Source: Phytoactinopolyspora alkaliphila (lineage in GTDB: Bacteria; Actinomycetota; Actinomycetes; Jiangellales; Jiangellaceae). From it: 64,000 nt of DNA. Positions 44,963-54,074 of the stretch are shown piece by piece. The position numbers were made by a program, and so were the translations under genes. The stretch lies in NCBI RefSeq assembly GCF_010550695.1, contig NZ_JAAGOB010000003.1:186001-250000 (forward strand), read 5' to 3'. The notes below the pieces were generated by a model, which ran no database searches, was not told where the DNA came from, and saw nothing but the letters and a program-made list of their open reading frames with translations. Within the stretch, counting starts at the first letter, position 1; each line of letters opens with the position of its first letter.

Positions 44963-45242
44963 CGTTGCTCTCCTGGTGCACGTAAGTGGTCGGCTGCACG
45001 TGGATGACGAGTATGCAATCAGACCGATCAAGGCCGATGATCCGCAATTCGATATTGCGGTCATCGCGGCCGATCCATACCCACTGTTCGTCATACTTCT
45101 CCGTGGCTGGAACCAGTGTCGGGTCACCCGCATGGTTCATAGCGGCGAGCGCATGTGCCTTGCCGATCTTGTGCCGACGAGCCGATCGAGAGAACTTGAC
45201 GGGCTTCTTTCTATTATGCGCCACAAAAATGCTCCTCGTCAA
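44955..45242 (-). CDS. putative toxin of a type II TA pair
   Basis: A 95-residue basic protein, first of the pair. The central KFSRSARRHKIGKAHALAAMNHAGDPTLV followed by VWIGRDDRNIELRIIGLDRSDCILVIHVQP has the layout of BrnT/DUF4258-like small RNase toxins. I cannot name the family firmly or identify catalytic residues. It overlaps the RHH antitoxin gene by 8 bases. Confidence 0.6.
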   Translation of the reverse strand: MTRSIFVAHNRKKPVKFSRSARRHKIGKAHALAAMNHAGDPTLVPATEKYDEQWVWIGRDDRNIELRIIGLDRSDCILVIHVQPTTYVHQESNDD

Positions 45243-45305
45243 GATCGTAAGATCATCCTCTGCCGATCAATGCTCTTCAGGTTTGCCTTGCTCAGGGGGA
45301 GGGGG

Positions 45306-46664
45306 TCATGCAGCGTCGTCTCGCTCAGTGGAGTTGACTTCGCCTCCGGTAGTGGGGCGCTGGATGCTGGAGCCTTGGGCACTGGCGCCGCGGCTGGAAG
45401 CGCGGGGCCCAGCTCGGGGTGGTGATTCCCGTGTGGACTCGAGGAGCTGGTTGACGGTGTCGGTGGTGGAGTGGCGCCGATGTGCTGGATGAAGGACGCC
45501 GTGCGGGTCGATGAACTGGAATCTTCCCGGTCCGAGAGTCTGGATGTGCCAGCCGGTCTTGTGAACGGTGGTGTGGTGCTTGCGGCAGAGCAGGAGCATC
45601 TGGTCGATGTCGGTGCGTCCGCCGTGCGCCCAGAAGGTGGCGTGGTGGACGTCGGTCCACTCCGGGGGCAGGTCGCAGCCGGGGAACAGGCAGCCGCCGT
45701 CACGGAGGCGTAGCGCCTTGCGCTGGGCCGGGGTGGCGGTGCGCTGCGCGCGGCCGACATCGAGCGGTAGTGAGTCAGGCCCGACGATGAGCCGGGTGAC
45801 CTTCGCGTCACAGGCGAGGCGGCGGACGGTGTCTCCGCGCAGGATGGTGCCGTTGGGAAGTTCGCCGAACCCGCCGCTGCGGGCCTCGAGGGTGGCCAAG
45901 TCGGTGACTACGATCACCTGAGTGGGCTCTCCGCCCTGGCTCGGCAGCTCACCGCTGCTGAGCTGGCGCCGGCACAGCTCGACCAGGGCGTCGGCGCGGC
46001 GCTGCGACGCCGTGCGGGAATCGTCGGCGCCGGCGGGCGTGGTGAGAGAGTTGATCGCGGTCTCGACGATGGCGCCGTCCTCGCTGCCGAGGCTGCCGCT
46101 GATGGCCAGCGTGTCGTCCATGGTGGTAGAGACGTCCAGCCACCGGCCCTGATCACGCTTCTCGGCTCGGCGCACGGCGTCTTTGTTGTCCACCGCGGCG
46201 CCCAGGCCGCGGAGCGCGGCGCGTAGCTTGGTGGGCTCATCGGCCCGCGCGGCATTCAGCAGGGCGTCTTGGCAGCCGGCGATCACGTCATTGCCCAGCA
46301 GCGTGGCCGCGTCGACAATGGCCCCCGCATGGGGGAAGCGGATCTCGCCACGCTTCAAGGCGGCCTCGATAGCGGGCAGTGACCTGAGCCCTCTGGCTAC
46401 CTTCAGCTGCCGGGAGGTTTCGGCGGGGGCGATGTGCAACTCATGGCGGATCCAGGCGCGCGTGGACAATGCCGCTGTGGTCTCGGAGATCTTCCGCGTG
46501 TGGAAGTCTCGCAACCGCTGCAGGTACGCCGCCTCGGCCATGTCGGCCGCCCGGCGTAGCGCGGTCAGCTCACTGGTGAGCTCGTCGTCGCTCAGCGCAG
46601 TGCTGTCCGCCGCCGCCACCTCCTTGGTGGCGACGAGCAGATCGGTGACCACGCTCGAACTCAT
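45306..46664 (-). CDS. DUF222 / HNH endonuclease-domain protein (13E12-type)
   Basis: A 452-residue protein of a family abundant and multicopy in actinobacteria. Residues about 15-290 are the DUF222 region (LRRAADMAEAAYLQRLRDFH; RADALVELCRRQL). Residues about 305-375 are an HNH nuclease domain (LRDGGCLFPGCDLPPEWTDVHHATFWAHGGRTD followed by LLLCRKHHTTVH) with zinc cysteines and catalytic His present. The tail of about 70 residues is Ser/Arg-rich. These genes behave like mobile or repeated elements, and cellular function is not settled. Confidence 0.88.
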   Translation of the reverse strand: MSSSVVTDLLVATKEVAAADSTALSDDELTSELTALRRAADMAEAAYLQRLRDFHTRKISETTAALSTRAWIRHELHIAPAETSRQLKVARGLRSLPAIEAALKRGEIRFPHAGAIVDAATLLGNDVIAGCQDALLNAARADEPTKLRAALRGLGAAVDNKDAVRRAEKRDQGRWLDVSTTMDDTLAISGSLGSEDGAIVETAINSLTTPAGADDSRTASQRRADALVELCRRQLSSGELPSQGGEPTQVIVVTDLATLEARSGGFGELPNGTILRGDTVRRLACDAKVTRLIVGPDSLPLDVGRAQRTATPAQRKALRLRDGGCLFPGCDLPPEWTDVHHATFWAHGGRTDIDQMLLLCRKHHTTVHKTGWHIQTLGPGRFQFIDPHGVLHPAHRRHSTTDTVNQLLESTRESPPRAGPRASSRGASAQGSSIQRPTTGGEVNSTERDDAA

Positions 46665-46773
46665 GTATCAAACGATAGCGCCCACCACTGACAGAGTCCC
46701 GACGCTAACAGGCGTCAAGGCTAGGCTTGACGGGGCCAGCGGAGGCATCCGCACACAACGGTGGAAGAGTTCA

Positions 46774-46831
46774 TGATCAACGATGGAGGAGTTCGTGTGC
46801 CTGGGCGAACACAACCTTCCACCGTTGATCA
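46774..46831. repeat. imperfect inverted repeat in the HNH / hydrolase gap
   Basis: TGATCAACGATGGA near 46774 faces TCCACCGTTGATCA ending at 46831, with partial pairing between. An imperfect direct copy of the left half (AACGGTGGAAGAGTTCATG) lies just upstream near 46757. It resembles the TGATCA-bearing palindromes at 2.3 and 23.7 kb in style. Confidence 0.55.
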
Positions 46832-46862
46832 CGGCACCGACGGCGAGCAGTAGGCTGCCCGG

Positions 46863-47765
46863 ATGGTGGTGACCGAAACCGACATCGAGCTGGACTCCGG
46901 CCGCGTGCTGCACGTCTACGACACCGTGGACGGCTACGGCCCGCGCCACCGCGATGACGACGGTGACGCGCCTGACGACAACGGTAGGCATGCCCCGCTC
47001 GCGGTGTTCTGGCACCACGGCACCCCCAACATCGGCGAGCCGCCCGCGCCGCTGTTCCCCGCGGCCGAGGAGCTCGGTATCAGGTGGGTCTCGTACGACC
47101 GGCCCGGCTATGGCGGCTCCACGCGCCAGCCGGGCCGAGACATCGCCTCGGCAGCTGCCGATGTGGCCGCTGTCGCCGACGCTTTGGGCATTGAGCGGCT
47201 CGCGGTGATGGGCCACTCCGGCGGGGGACCGCACGCCGTGGCATGCGCCGCCCTGCTGCCCCAGCGAGTGGTGGGTGCTGTGTCCGTGTCCGGGCTGGCG
47301 CCCTACGGGGCGGACGGCCTGGAGTGGTTCGCCGGGATGGCGCTGGCCGGGGCGGCCGAACTGCGTGCCGCCACGGCGGGACGAGCCGCGTTGGAGCACC
47401 AGCTGACCTCCTCGGATTTCGATCCCGAGCAGTTCACCGAAGCCGATCATGCCGTGCTCGCGGGCGAGTGGGCGTGGCTCGGCGCCGTGGCGGGCAAGGC
47501 CCTGGACGGCGGCCTGGGCGGCATGGTCGACGACGATCTCGCCTACGTATCACCATGGGGCTTCGACCCCAAGCAGGTGACGTCGCCAGTCCTGTACCTG
47601 CACGGCGGCCGGGACCGGATCGCGCCGAGTGCGCACAGCGAATGGCTCGCGAACCGTACCCGGCGGGCGGAGCTGTGGATCCGTCCGGACGACGGGCACA
47701 TCTCCGCCCTCAGCTCCGCGGCGGCCGCCTTGGCGTGGCTCCGGCAGCTCGCCGAGGAGCCCTGA
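46863..47765 (+). CDS. alpha/beta hydrolase
   Basis: A 300-residue hydrolase with the complete triad pattern: nucleophile elbow GHSGGG near residue 119, acid in LHGGRD near 256, and His in DDGHISAL near 281. WHHGTPN near residue 50 is the HGxP oxyanion motif. A short acidic insert (GPRHRDDDGDAPDDNG) near residue 30 is unusual. It is followed within 25 bases by a convergent transporter gene. Substrate not predictable. Confidence 0.87.
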   Translation: MVVTETDIELDSGRVLHVYDTVDGYGPRHRDDDGDAPDDNGRHAPLAVFWHHGTPNIGEPPAPLFPAAEELGIRWVSYDRPGYGGSTRQPGRDIASAAADVAAVADALGIERLAVMGHSGGGPHAVACAALLPQRVVGAVSVSGLAPYGADGLEWFAGMALAGAAELRAATAGRAALEHQLTSSDFDPEQFTEADHAVLAGEWAWLGAVAGKALDGGLGGMVDDDLAYVSPWGFDPKQVTSPVLYLHGGRDRIAPSAHSEWLANRTRRAELWIRPDDGHISALSSAAAALAWLRQLAEEP

Positions 47766-47788
47766 CAGCCGAGCCACCACCCCCTGGA

Positions 47789-49189
47789 TCACGCTCGGCG
47801 GACGAGGAGAACGACGCCCACAGCACACGCCATCGCGAACAGCGCCAACGCCAGGCACACCGCACGGAAGGCCTCGGTGAAGGCATCGCCGTGCAATGTG
47901 CCTGCGCTGACGGCCGCGAGCACGGCGCCCGCAGCGGCGAGTGCCACCGCCTCCGTGGCAAGCCGTGCGGTGTTGAACAGGCCGTTCGCGGTTCCGGCCT
48001 GACGAACGGGGACACTGTCGATCGCGAGCCCGTCGAGCACTCCCATGGTCAGGCCCACGCCGGCACCGATGGCGGCACAGGGGAGGAAGAGATGAAGCGG
48101 GGTGCTCTCCGGGCCGATGGTGACAAGCAACAGAGCGCCCGCGCCGCTGAGAGTGATCGACCCGGGCACGAACACGAGGATCGGCATCCGTTGCGCCAGC
48201 ACCGAACCGACCGGTGGGAGCAGCACCGTCGGAACCGTCATCATGAGCATCCACAGTCCTGCCATCCCAGGGGCGACGCCGCTCACGGTGATCAGATACG
48301 ACGGCAGATACACGACGAGCGGGACGAGAACCCCCATGAACGCCGCGGCAGCGACGGCGAAGGCGGCGAATCGGCGGTTCAGCACGATGGCGAGATCGAA
48401 CAGCGGATCAATGGCACGCCTCTCCACCATGACGAAGGCGACGCCGAGCGCCACCGTGGCCGCAATCGCCGCGAGGACGGGCGGGCTGGTGAAACCCTCC
48501 TCGGGGCCCACGTTCAGTACGACGACGAGAAGCAGCAGCGGAGCCGAGTAGAGGAGCGCTCCGCGCCAGTCGAAGCTCCGGCCGCGCACACCGGGATCGG
48601 CGGGCAGCGTCGTCGTCATCGCCAGCACAAGCCCGGCGACGACGGCGGGAACGCCGAACACGGCGCGCCAGCCGAGAAGGTCGACCAAGGCGCCGCTGAT
48701 CATCGGTCCGAAGGCGAGACCGCCGCCGAGCACGATGCCGAGCAGTCCGAAGGCACGCCGCTTCGCCGCGTCCTGAAACGTGGTGGCCAGGATCGCCGCA
48801 CCGCTGGCGGCGGCCGCGGCGGCACCCAGGCCGCTCAACGCGCGACCGGCGACGAGCACGACGACGCTCCCCGCCGACGAGCTGACCAGGCCGCCGAGGA
48901 AGAAGAACGTCACCCCCGCGACGAATACGCGGCGTCGGCCGAGCAGGTCGGCCACGGTGCCCGCAACAGCCAGCGCGGCGGCGAACACGCCGGCGTAGGA
49001 GTTCACGATCCACTGGGTGGCGGTGAGATCGGCTCCCAGCTCGTCGCTCACCCCGGGGAGCGCGAGCGATGCGCCGGTGAGCTGAAGGGGAAACATCAAG
49101 GAAGACAGCAGGACGGTGAGCAGCACGACGACGTGCCGGGCTGACATGCCTCGCCTGGAACCCAGGGCGAGGACGGATGGTTGATGCAC
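47789..49189 (-). CDS. MFS transporter (DHA-type, drug/proton antiporter-like)
   Basis: A 466-residue integral membrane protein with about 12-14 helices. The N-terminal DELGADLTATQWIVNSYAGVFAAALAVAGTVADLLGRRRVFVAG contains the MFS motif between helices 2 and 3, and GRALSGLGAAAAAASGAAIL is the helix-4 motif. The frame starts at GTG 49189 (GGAG upstream); ATG 49147 with GAGG would start closer to the first helix. The family usually exports small toxic compounds. It sits next to the lasso ABC exporter, but linkage to the peptide is not shown. Confidence 0.88.
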   Translation of the reverse strand: MHQPSVLALGSRRGMSARHVVVLLTVLLSSLMFPLQLTGASLALPGVSDELGADLTATQWIVNSYAGVFAAALAVAGTVADLLGRRRVFVAGVTFFFLGGLVSSSAGSVVVLVAGRALSGLGAAAAAASGAAILATTFQDAAKRRAFGLLGIVLGGGLAFGPMISGALVDLLGWRAVFGVPAVVAGLVLAMTTTLPADPGVRGRSFDWRGALLYSAPLLLLVVVLNVGPEEGFTSPPVLAAIAATVALGVAFVMVERRAIDPLFDLAIVLNRRFAAFAVAAAAFMGVLVPLVVYLPSYLITVSGVAPGMAGLWMLMMTVPTVLLPPVGSVLAQRMPILVFVPGSITLSGAGALLLVTIGPESTPLHLFLPCAAIGAGVGLTMGVLDGLAIDSVPVRQAGTANGLFNTARLATEAVALAAAGAVLAAVSAGTLHGDAFTEAFRAVCLALALFAMACAVGVVLLVRRA

Positions 49190-49364
49190 AGGGATGCTCC
49201 GTGAAAGGCGAAACGGAGCCGGGCAGCCAAGATGACCGCACGGCAGCTGACGCTGAGTGCGGCGAGGCGTGGAAGAAGTCGCGCCGCCGCTAGGAGCGGC
49301 GCAACCTGTCTGATTTCGGCATCGGCCTCATGAAACCGGAACACCCGGCCGGCAGGCAAGGCAT

Positions 49365-51290
49365 TTACCGCTCCGCGGGCTCCAGGTACGCGGCTGCCTG
49401 GAGCCGGAACAGCTCGGCGTAGTGGCCGTCCAGCGCCATCAGCTCGTCGTGCGTTCCCTGTTCGGTGACGCGGCCGTCGCCCAGCACATAGATGCGATCC
49501 GCTGTGCGCACCGTGGAGAAACGGTGCGAGATGAACAGGACGGTGCGCCCTCCGAGCAGATCGCGCAGCGACTGGAACAAAGCGTGTTCGGCCCGCGCGT
49601 CGAGGGAGGCCGACGGCTCGTCGAGGATGACGAACGGAGCGTCCCGGAAGAACGCACGAGCAAGGGCGATGCGCTGCCACTGCCCGCCGGAGAGGTCGCG
49701 GCCGCCCTTGAACATCTTGGACAGCATGGTGTCCATGCCCTGCGGCAGCGCGTCGATGGCGTGGTGGATCCCGGCCCGTTGTGCTGCTGCGGCGATCGCA
49801 GCCTCGTCGTCGAGCCGTTCCGGGCGGCCGAGACCGATGTTCTCCCGAGCGGTCAGGTGATACCGGACGAAGTCCTGGAACACCACGGCGATAGAGCGCC
49901 GGAGGTGCGGCCGGGAGTACGTGCTGATGTCCGTGCCGTCCCACGAGATGGTGCCTGACGTGGGCTCGTAGAGGGCGGCGAGAAGCTTGGCAAGAGTGGT
50001 CTTGCCGGAGCCGTTCTCGCCCACCAGGGCGACGATCTCGCCCTTCTTCATCTCCACCGAGACTTCGTGGAGGACGGGTTGCGTGCTGCCGGGGTAGGTG
50101 AACGTCAGCCCGTGCGCAGAGAGGGTGGAGAAGCTGTCCGGTGCTGGAGCTCCGGACTCGGCCTCCTCCGCTGCGGGCTGCAAGGAGACGAAATCGGAGA
50201 GGTCGTTGAGGAACAGCCCAGACTCGAAGATCTGCTGTATACCCCGGAAGAGCGTGTTGACCTGCTGGGAGAGCAGTCTGATGGCGACGATGGCGGCTCC
50301 GGCCTCGGCCAGGGTGACGCGCCCTCGACCGACGAGCCACACCAGGGCCAGCAATGTCCCGGCAAGAAACAGCGCGGACACCGAGTTGCCGAGCACGGCC
50401 AGCCGGGTCCGGTGTCGCAGGTGAACGCGCAGATCGGCGATGTAGTGGGTGTAGACGCGATCAAACCGCTCGCGCAACGCACCGGCCAAGCCGTAGGCGC
50501 GGATCTCCTTGGCCTCGTCCCGCCCGGTCTGGATCATGCCGAGATAGCCGCGCATCCGCAGCCGGGGCGTCTGCGCCACCGTGAAGTTGAACTCGCGTCG
50601 GCTCTCCTTGCGGCTGGTGATGAAGACGGGGATGCCGGCCAGCAGAAGGAGGGGCAGGAGGAGCGGCTCCAGGCTGATGATCGCAATGGACAGCCCGACG
50701 CTGCCCGCAGCCCCACCCACCATGCCGATGACACCCTGCGTGAGCTGGAACGGCCGGCTTAACGCGTTGGTCTGGATGCGTTCGAGACGGTTGTAGAAGT
50801 CCGGGGACTCGAACGCTCGCAGGCCGACGGCCGCGGCCACGTCGAGAAGCCGTTGCCATGTCTTGCGGACGACGAGTTCCGACAACAGGCGTAGCTGATT
50901 TCCCTGGATGGCAGCCGAGACCGCGACCACCGCCGTGACGCCGGCGAGCAGCATCACCGGCAGCACCACCTGGCCGGTATCGCCGCCGCCCTCGGTGACG
51001 TCGAGGATCGCGTCGAGCACCATCTTCACGATCAGCACCTGCGCGGCGAGGATCACGGCGCCAAACAGCTGCAAGGACGTCGTAATGATGAACGCGCGCC
51101 GGTCAGCCGCCCAGGACAGGCTGAAGCTCTCTGCGATCAGCGTCCGGAGCCGGCCCAGTGACTTGGGCTGGCGGCGCGCGGATGCCGTGAGGTCGATGTA
51201 ATCGTGGTTCGCGGGCTCGTCCGGCTCGGCCGGCGGTGGCCCTTTCCTCGCGTGCCGGCCGTTGTTCGGCGACGACTTGATCGCGCTCAC
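49365..51290 (-). CDS. ABC transporter, fused permease and ATPase (lasso exporter candidate)
   Basis: A 641-residue half-transporter. Six helices (residues about 60-350) precede a nucleotide-binding domain with Walker A GENGSGKTT near 425, signature LSGGQ near 530, Walker B VILDEPSASLD near 550 and H-loop FISHRFS. The N-terminal 40 residues are hydrophilic. The start overlaps the NTF gene by 4 bases. In kinase-type lasso clusters an ABC exporter (D) and a nucleotidyltransferase (N) commonly accompany A-C-B1-B2-K, so this is the probable exporter although it lies 5 kb from the kinase gene on the other strand. Confidence 0.85.
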   Translation of the reverse strand: MSAIKSSPNNGRHARKGPPPAEPDEPANHDYIDLTASARRQPKSLGRLRTLIAESFSLSWAADRRAFIITTSLQLFGAVILAAQVLIVKMVLDAILDVTEGGGDTGQVVLPVMLLAGVTAVVAVSAAIQGNQLRLLSELVVRKTWQRLLDVAAAVGLRAFESPDFYNRLERIQTNALSRPFQLTQGVIGMVGGAAGSVGLSIAIISLEPLLLPLLLLAGIPVFITSRKESRREFNFTVAQTPRLRMRGYLGMIQTGRDEAKEIRAYGLAGALRERFDRVYTHYIADLRVHLRHRTRLAVLGNSVSALFLAGTLLALVWLVGRGRVTLAEAGAAIVAIRLLSQQVNTLFRGIQQIFESGLFLNDLSDFVSLQPAAEEAESGAPAPDSFSTLSAHGLTFTYPGSTQPVLHEVSVEMKKGEIVALVGENGSGKTTLAKLLAALYEPTSGTISWDGTDISTYSRPHLRRSIAVVFQDFVRYHLTARENIGLGRPERLDDEAAIAAAAQRAGIHHAIDALPQGMDTMLSKMFKGGRDLSGGQWQRIALARAFFRDAPFVILDEPSASLDARAEHALFQSLRDLLGGRTVLFISHRFSTVRTADRIYVLGDGRVTEQGTHDELMALDGHYAELFRLQAAAYLEPAER

Positions 51291-52456
51291 GGTGACACCC
51301 CTGCGTGCGTCTCTACTGCCCGCAGGTACGCCTCCAGGGCTTCGTCGTCCGCCGGCTCGCGTCCAGCGGGCTGAGTGCGACGCTGGCCCTTGCCCAGCCG
51401 TTCCGCGACCCCGCGCATGCCTTTGGCGCCCACAGCACTGAGGGTTCCGCCGCTGCCGGGCCGAGCCGAACGGGCCATGAGCCGGGCCACGGACGTACTG
51501 CTGCGCAAGGCGGGCACGGGCGCCAGCCGGTCGACGGCGTTGGTGACCACCCGCAGTCCGGCAGAGACACCAAGCTCCCGGTCCAGCCGATCGGGGAGCG
51601 GCGTGTTGAGCAATGCCGATGCCCTCGCCAGCACGATCGCGACGGCGGTTTCCGCGCCCCAGTCATGTGCTCGCGTCACGACGGCGTCCCAGTCCGTGGT
51701 CTTCCGGGCCAGCTGGTCGGCGTCGAGAATGAGAAGCATGCGGTGAGCACCGGTGAGAGCGGCGTGCAGGCAGACGTGCACGAGCGCGTCCGTGTGGTTC
51801 AATGCCCAGGTCGACGACAGTCCAAGGTCGGTCGATATTCGCCGGTCCAGGATCTCGTCGGTGGGCACCGAGAACTGGCGGCGAGTGGACGCCATGTTGA
51901 TCATGGACCAGTGCAGGTCGATCAGGATGCCGGACGGACTGACCCAGTGCATCTCACCCGGCGTCGCGGCGTTGCGCAGCATGTCGCGGTAGTCCGCGAC
52001 GGTCCATCCCGCCTCGGCGAGCCGGGTGGTGGCGGCGCGGAGTTCGCGCGGCGAGACCAGCACGTCGATGTCGTTGTAGAGTCGCAGCCCCGGAGCGGGA
52101 TGTGCGTGCTCGGAGAGGATCGGTCCTTTGAACGTCGCCCAGCGAAGGCCGTCGAGGAGCCGGTCGATGGCGTCGAGTGTGATCGACGCGCTGAGATGGG
52201 TGGCCATCGCCCGGTCTCGATCCGGCTTGAGCTCGGCGGCGAGCTCTGGTTCGGCCTCCCTGAGCAGCACATGGGCTAATGGGCTGACGCGGTGATGACG
52301 GGCTGTCTCGACGAACAACCGTCGAGTTGCGTCATGGGCTGGGAGGTCAGGCGTCGTGTTCCGGCACACGTCGACGATCGCGGCCGGTACGGCGCGACGC
52401 GGTCGTGTGGCCCGCCGAGTGCCGCTGCTGGCGGAACTCCCCCGGGATTTCGTCAT
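51287..52456 (-). CDS. nucleotidyltransferase-family (NTF/PF14907-like) protein
   Basis: A 389-residue protein with the uncharacterised nucleotidyltransferase pattern: Lys110-Gly111 (WATFKGPIL), then LRLYNDIDVLVSPREL with the Asp-x-Asp pair at 129/131, and DLHWSMIN near residue 180. Such proteins accompany lasso kinases in paeninodin-like clusters, where their exact role is unknown; modification of the phosphorylated tail is one idea. The start is ATG 52456 behind GGGGGG; the longer frame to 52534 lacks similarity. The C-terminal 60 residues are basic and low-complexity. Confidence 0.82.
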   Translation of the reverse strand: MTKSRGSSASSGTRRATRPRRAVPAAIVDVCRNTTPDLPAHDATRRLFVETARHHRVSPLAHVLLREAEPELAAELKPDRDRAMATHLSASITLDAIDRLLDGLRWATFKGPILSEHAHPAPGLRLYNDIDVLVSPRELRAATTRLAEAGWTVADYRDMLRNAATPGEMHWVSPSGILIDLHWSMINMASTRRQFSVPTDEILDRRISTDLGLSSTWALNHTDALVHVCLHAALTGAHRMLLILDADQLARKTTDWDAVVTRAHDWGAETAVAIVLARASALLNTPLPDRLDRELGVSAGLRVVTNAVDRLAPVPALRSSTSVARLMARSARPGSGGTLSAVGAKGMRGVAERLGKGQRRTQPAGREPADDEALEAYLRAVETHAGVSP

Positions 52457-52550
52457 CTGACCCCCCAGATGTTCACGGCCTAAGCCCCCAATCAGCGGCC
52501 GAATGCCCCATCGTAGACCTAATTTCCAGAACAAGGACAGTTGGCTTGCT

Positions 52551-54074
52551 TCAGATCCTCCGTGTCGGGCCCTTCCAATTCGCCATCAACGGCGTGGCGA
52601 CGAAGCGGTCGTCGGGCCCTGCAACCTGCAATGGGCGGCGTCCGGCTCCACCGCCGTCCAGGCGCCACAGCGCTCCCATGGCGCCGATGGCAATGAACAG
52701 CACACCCATGAAGGTACCGAAGTAGAACGAGTCAAACGTGCCGCTGGCCAGTAAAGCTACTGGTGGCACGGTCGCCAGAGCCTGCGCGAGGTGGCGGGCT
52801 TGTTGATCCACGCCACGAAGGCGAATGCTTCGCGCGACGAAGTACGGGACGATGAAAAAGATCGTGACGCCAATGACTCCAATTACTCCGCCCTCGATTA
52901 GTGTCACATACAGCTGATTGTCCAGCAGCGTGTATCTCTCAATGACGTAACTCCCTGCGCCTCGGCCGAGCAGTGGTCGTTCCTCCCACAGGTCCATGAC
53001 ATACGCACGTCGCGCGATGCGATCTTGGACGCTGGGATCATTGTCAACGTTGGTGAAGAGCGCTCGGATCGTACCCAGAACGCCTGGCTGCACGGCGTGG
53101 AAAGCGACTACCGCAACGCCGCCGATGATCGCAGCGTTGTATCGCTGCCGCCATGGCCAGATCATGGCCATAAGGACGAGGGCAAGGGCAATCGCGAGAG
53201 TCGCGGATCTGGAAATGGAGAACGGGATGCCGACGGCGATGAGGCCGGACGCGGCCCATCGCCAGATACGCTGGCGGCGCGTGGTGGCGAAGAATGCGTA
53301 ATGCAGAGCGATCGGGAGCACCATCGCCAGGACGACACCGAATTCAATGTAATGACTTGCGGTGGACGCCACACGTGCGAATCCAGGGCCGCCTCGCTCC
53401 CCGATGCCGATGAGATCCGCGTTTGGTCGCAAACCTGGGATACGGATGTACTCAACGACGTTGATGATCCCGGTGAACTGCAGAGCACCTATGAGGCCCA
53501 TCAAACCGGCGAGCCCTACCAGAATCATCAGGAGTCGGTCTAGCTGTCGCCGACTAGAGATGCCGTCCGCCGTCGCCAGGGCTATTCCGGCCATCGCGAA
53601 GGTGAAGATCAGCCAGCGATTCGCGCTGCTGGACTCGACGTGGGGAAGTCCGCGGTCGAAGCCGACCGCATACCCGAAGAGCTGCAGGGCGATGAACCAA
53701 CCTACGATCCACCGCACCGGCTGGACACCACTCGGCAGGCCGCGACTTGTCATGAACGCGAGTCCCCAGAGGAACAGCAACATGAGGCCAACGGCAACCG
53801 ACGGGCGGCCTACCGCCCCCATTCCGCCAATTACCAAGCGTGCGGGAATGAGGAACTGCAGCAGCAAATAGGCGATGAGTAAGCCCGCAGCGGAGAATTG
53901 CCATCTTCTGATTAGGAGAGGCTGCTGCGCCATCTCATCGGCGACCGTGGGCCAGCGAGGCACCTTGAGTATGGCAGGCGTCCACCGTGAGTATCGGCCC
54001 TCACCGACGCGGGGGCTCATATAGCGTCCCCGAATGCTGGCACCACTCGATGGGCCGGGGCGCAGCAGAGTCAT
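52551..54074 (-). CDS. O-antigen ligase/polymerase-like protein (Wzy type)
   Basis: A 507-residue membrane protein with about 11-12 helices and a long periplasmic-type loop carrying IARRAYVMDLWEERPLLGRGAGSY, the characteristic O-antigen_lig segment. It probably polymerises lipid-linked repeat units outside the membrane. The first 45 residues are hydrophilic; ATG 54074 overlaps the stop of the chain-length gene, which supports this start. Confidence 0.85.
   Translation of the reverse strand: MTLLRPGPSSGASIRGRYMSPRVGEGRYSRWTPAILKVPRWPTVADEMAQQPLLIRRWQFSAAGLLIAYLLLQFLIPARLVIGGMGAVGRPSVAVGLMLLFLWGLAFMTSRGLPSGVQPVRWIVGWFIALQLFGYAVGFDRGLPHVESSSANRWLIFTFAMAGIALATADGISSRRQLDRLLMILVGLAGLMGLIGALQFTGIINVVEYIRIPGLRPNADLIGIGERGGPGFARVASTASHYIEFGVVLAMVLPIALHYAFFATTRRQRIWRWAASGLIAVGIPFSISRSATLAIALALVLMAMIWPWRQRYNAAIIGGVAVVAFHAVQPGVLGTIRALFTNVDNDPSVQDRIARRAYVMDLWEERPLLGRGAGSYVIERYTLLDNQLYVTLIEGGVIGVIGVTIFFIVPYFVARSIRLRGVDQQARHLAQALATVPPVALLASGTFDSFYFGTFMGVLFIAIGAMGALWRLDGGGAGRRPLQVAGPDDRFVATPLMANWKGPTRRI

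Noticed and set aside
47243-49144. 633-codon plus-strand frame opposite the MFS gene
   Set aside because: The product is a charged, repetitive shadow of a clear membrane transporter on the minus strand.
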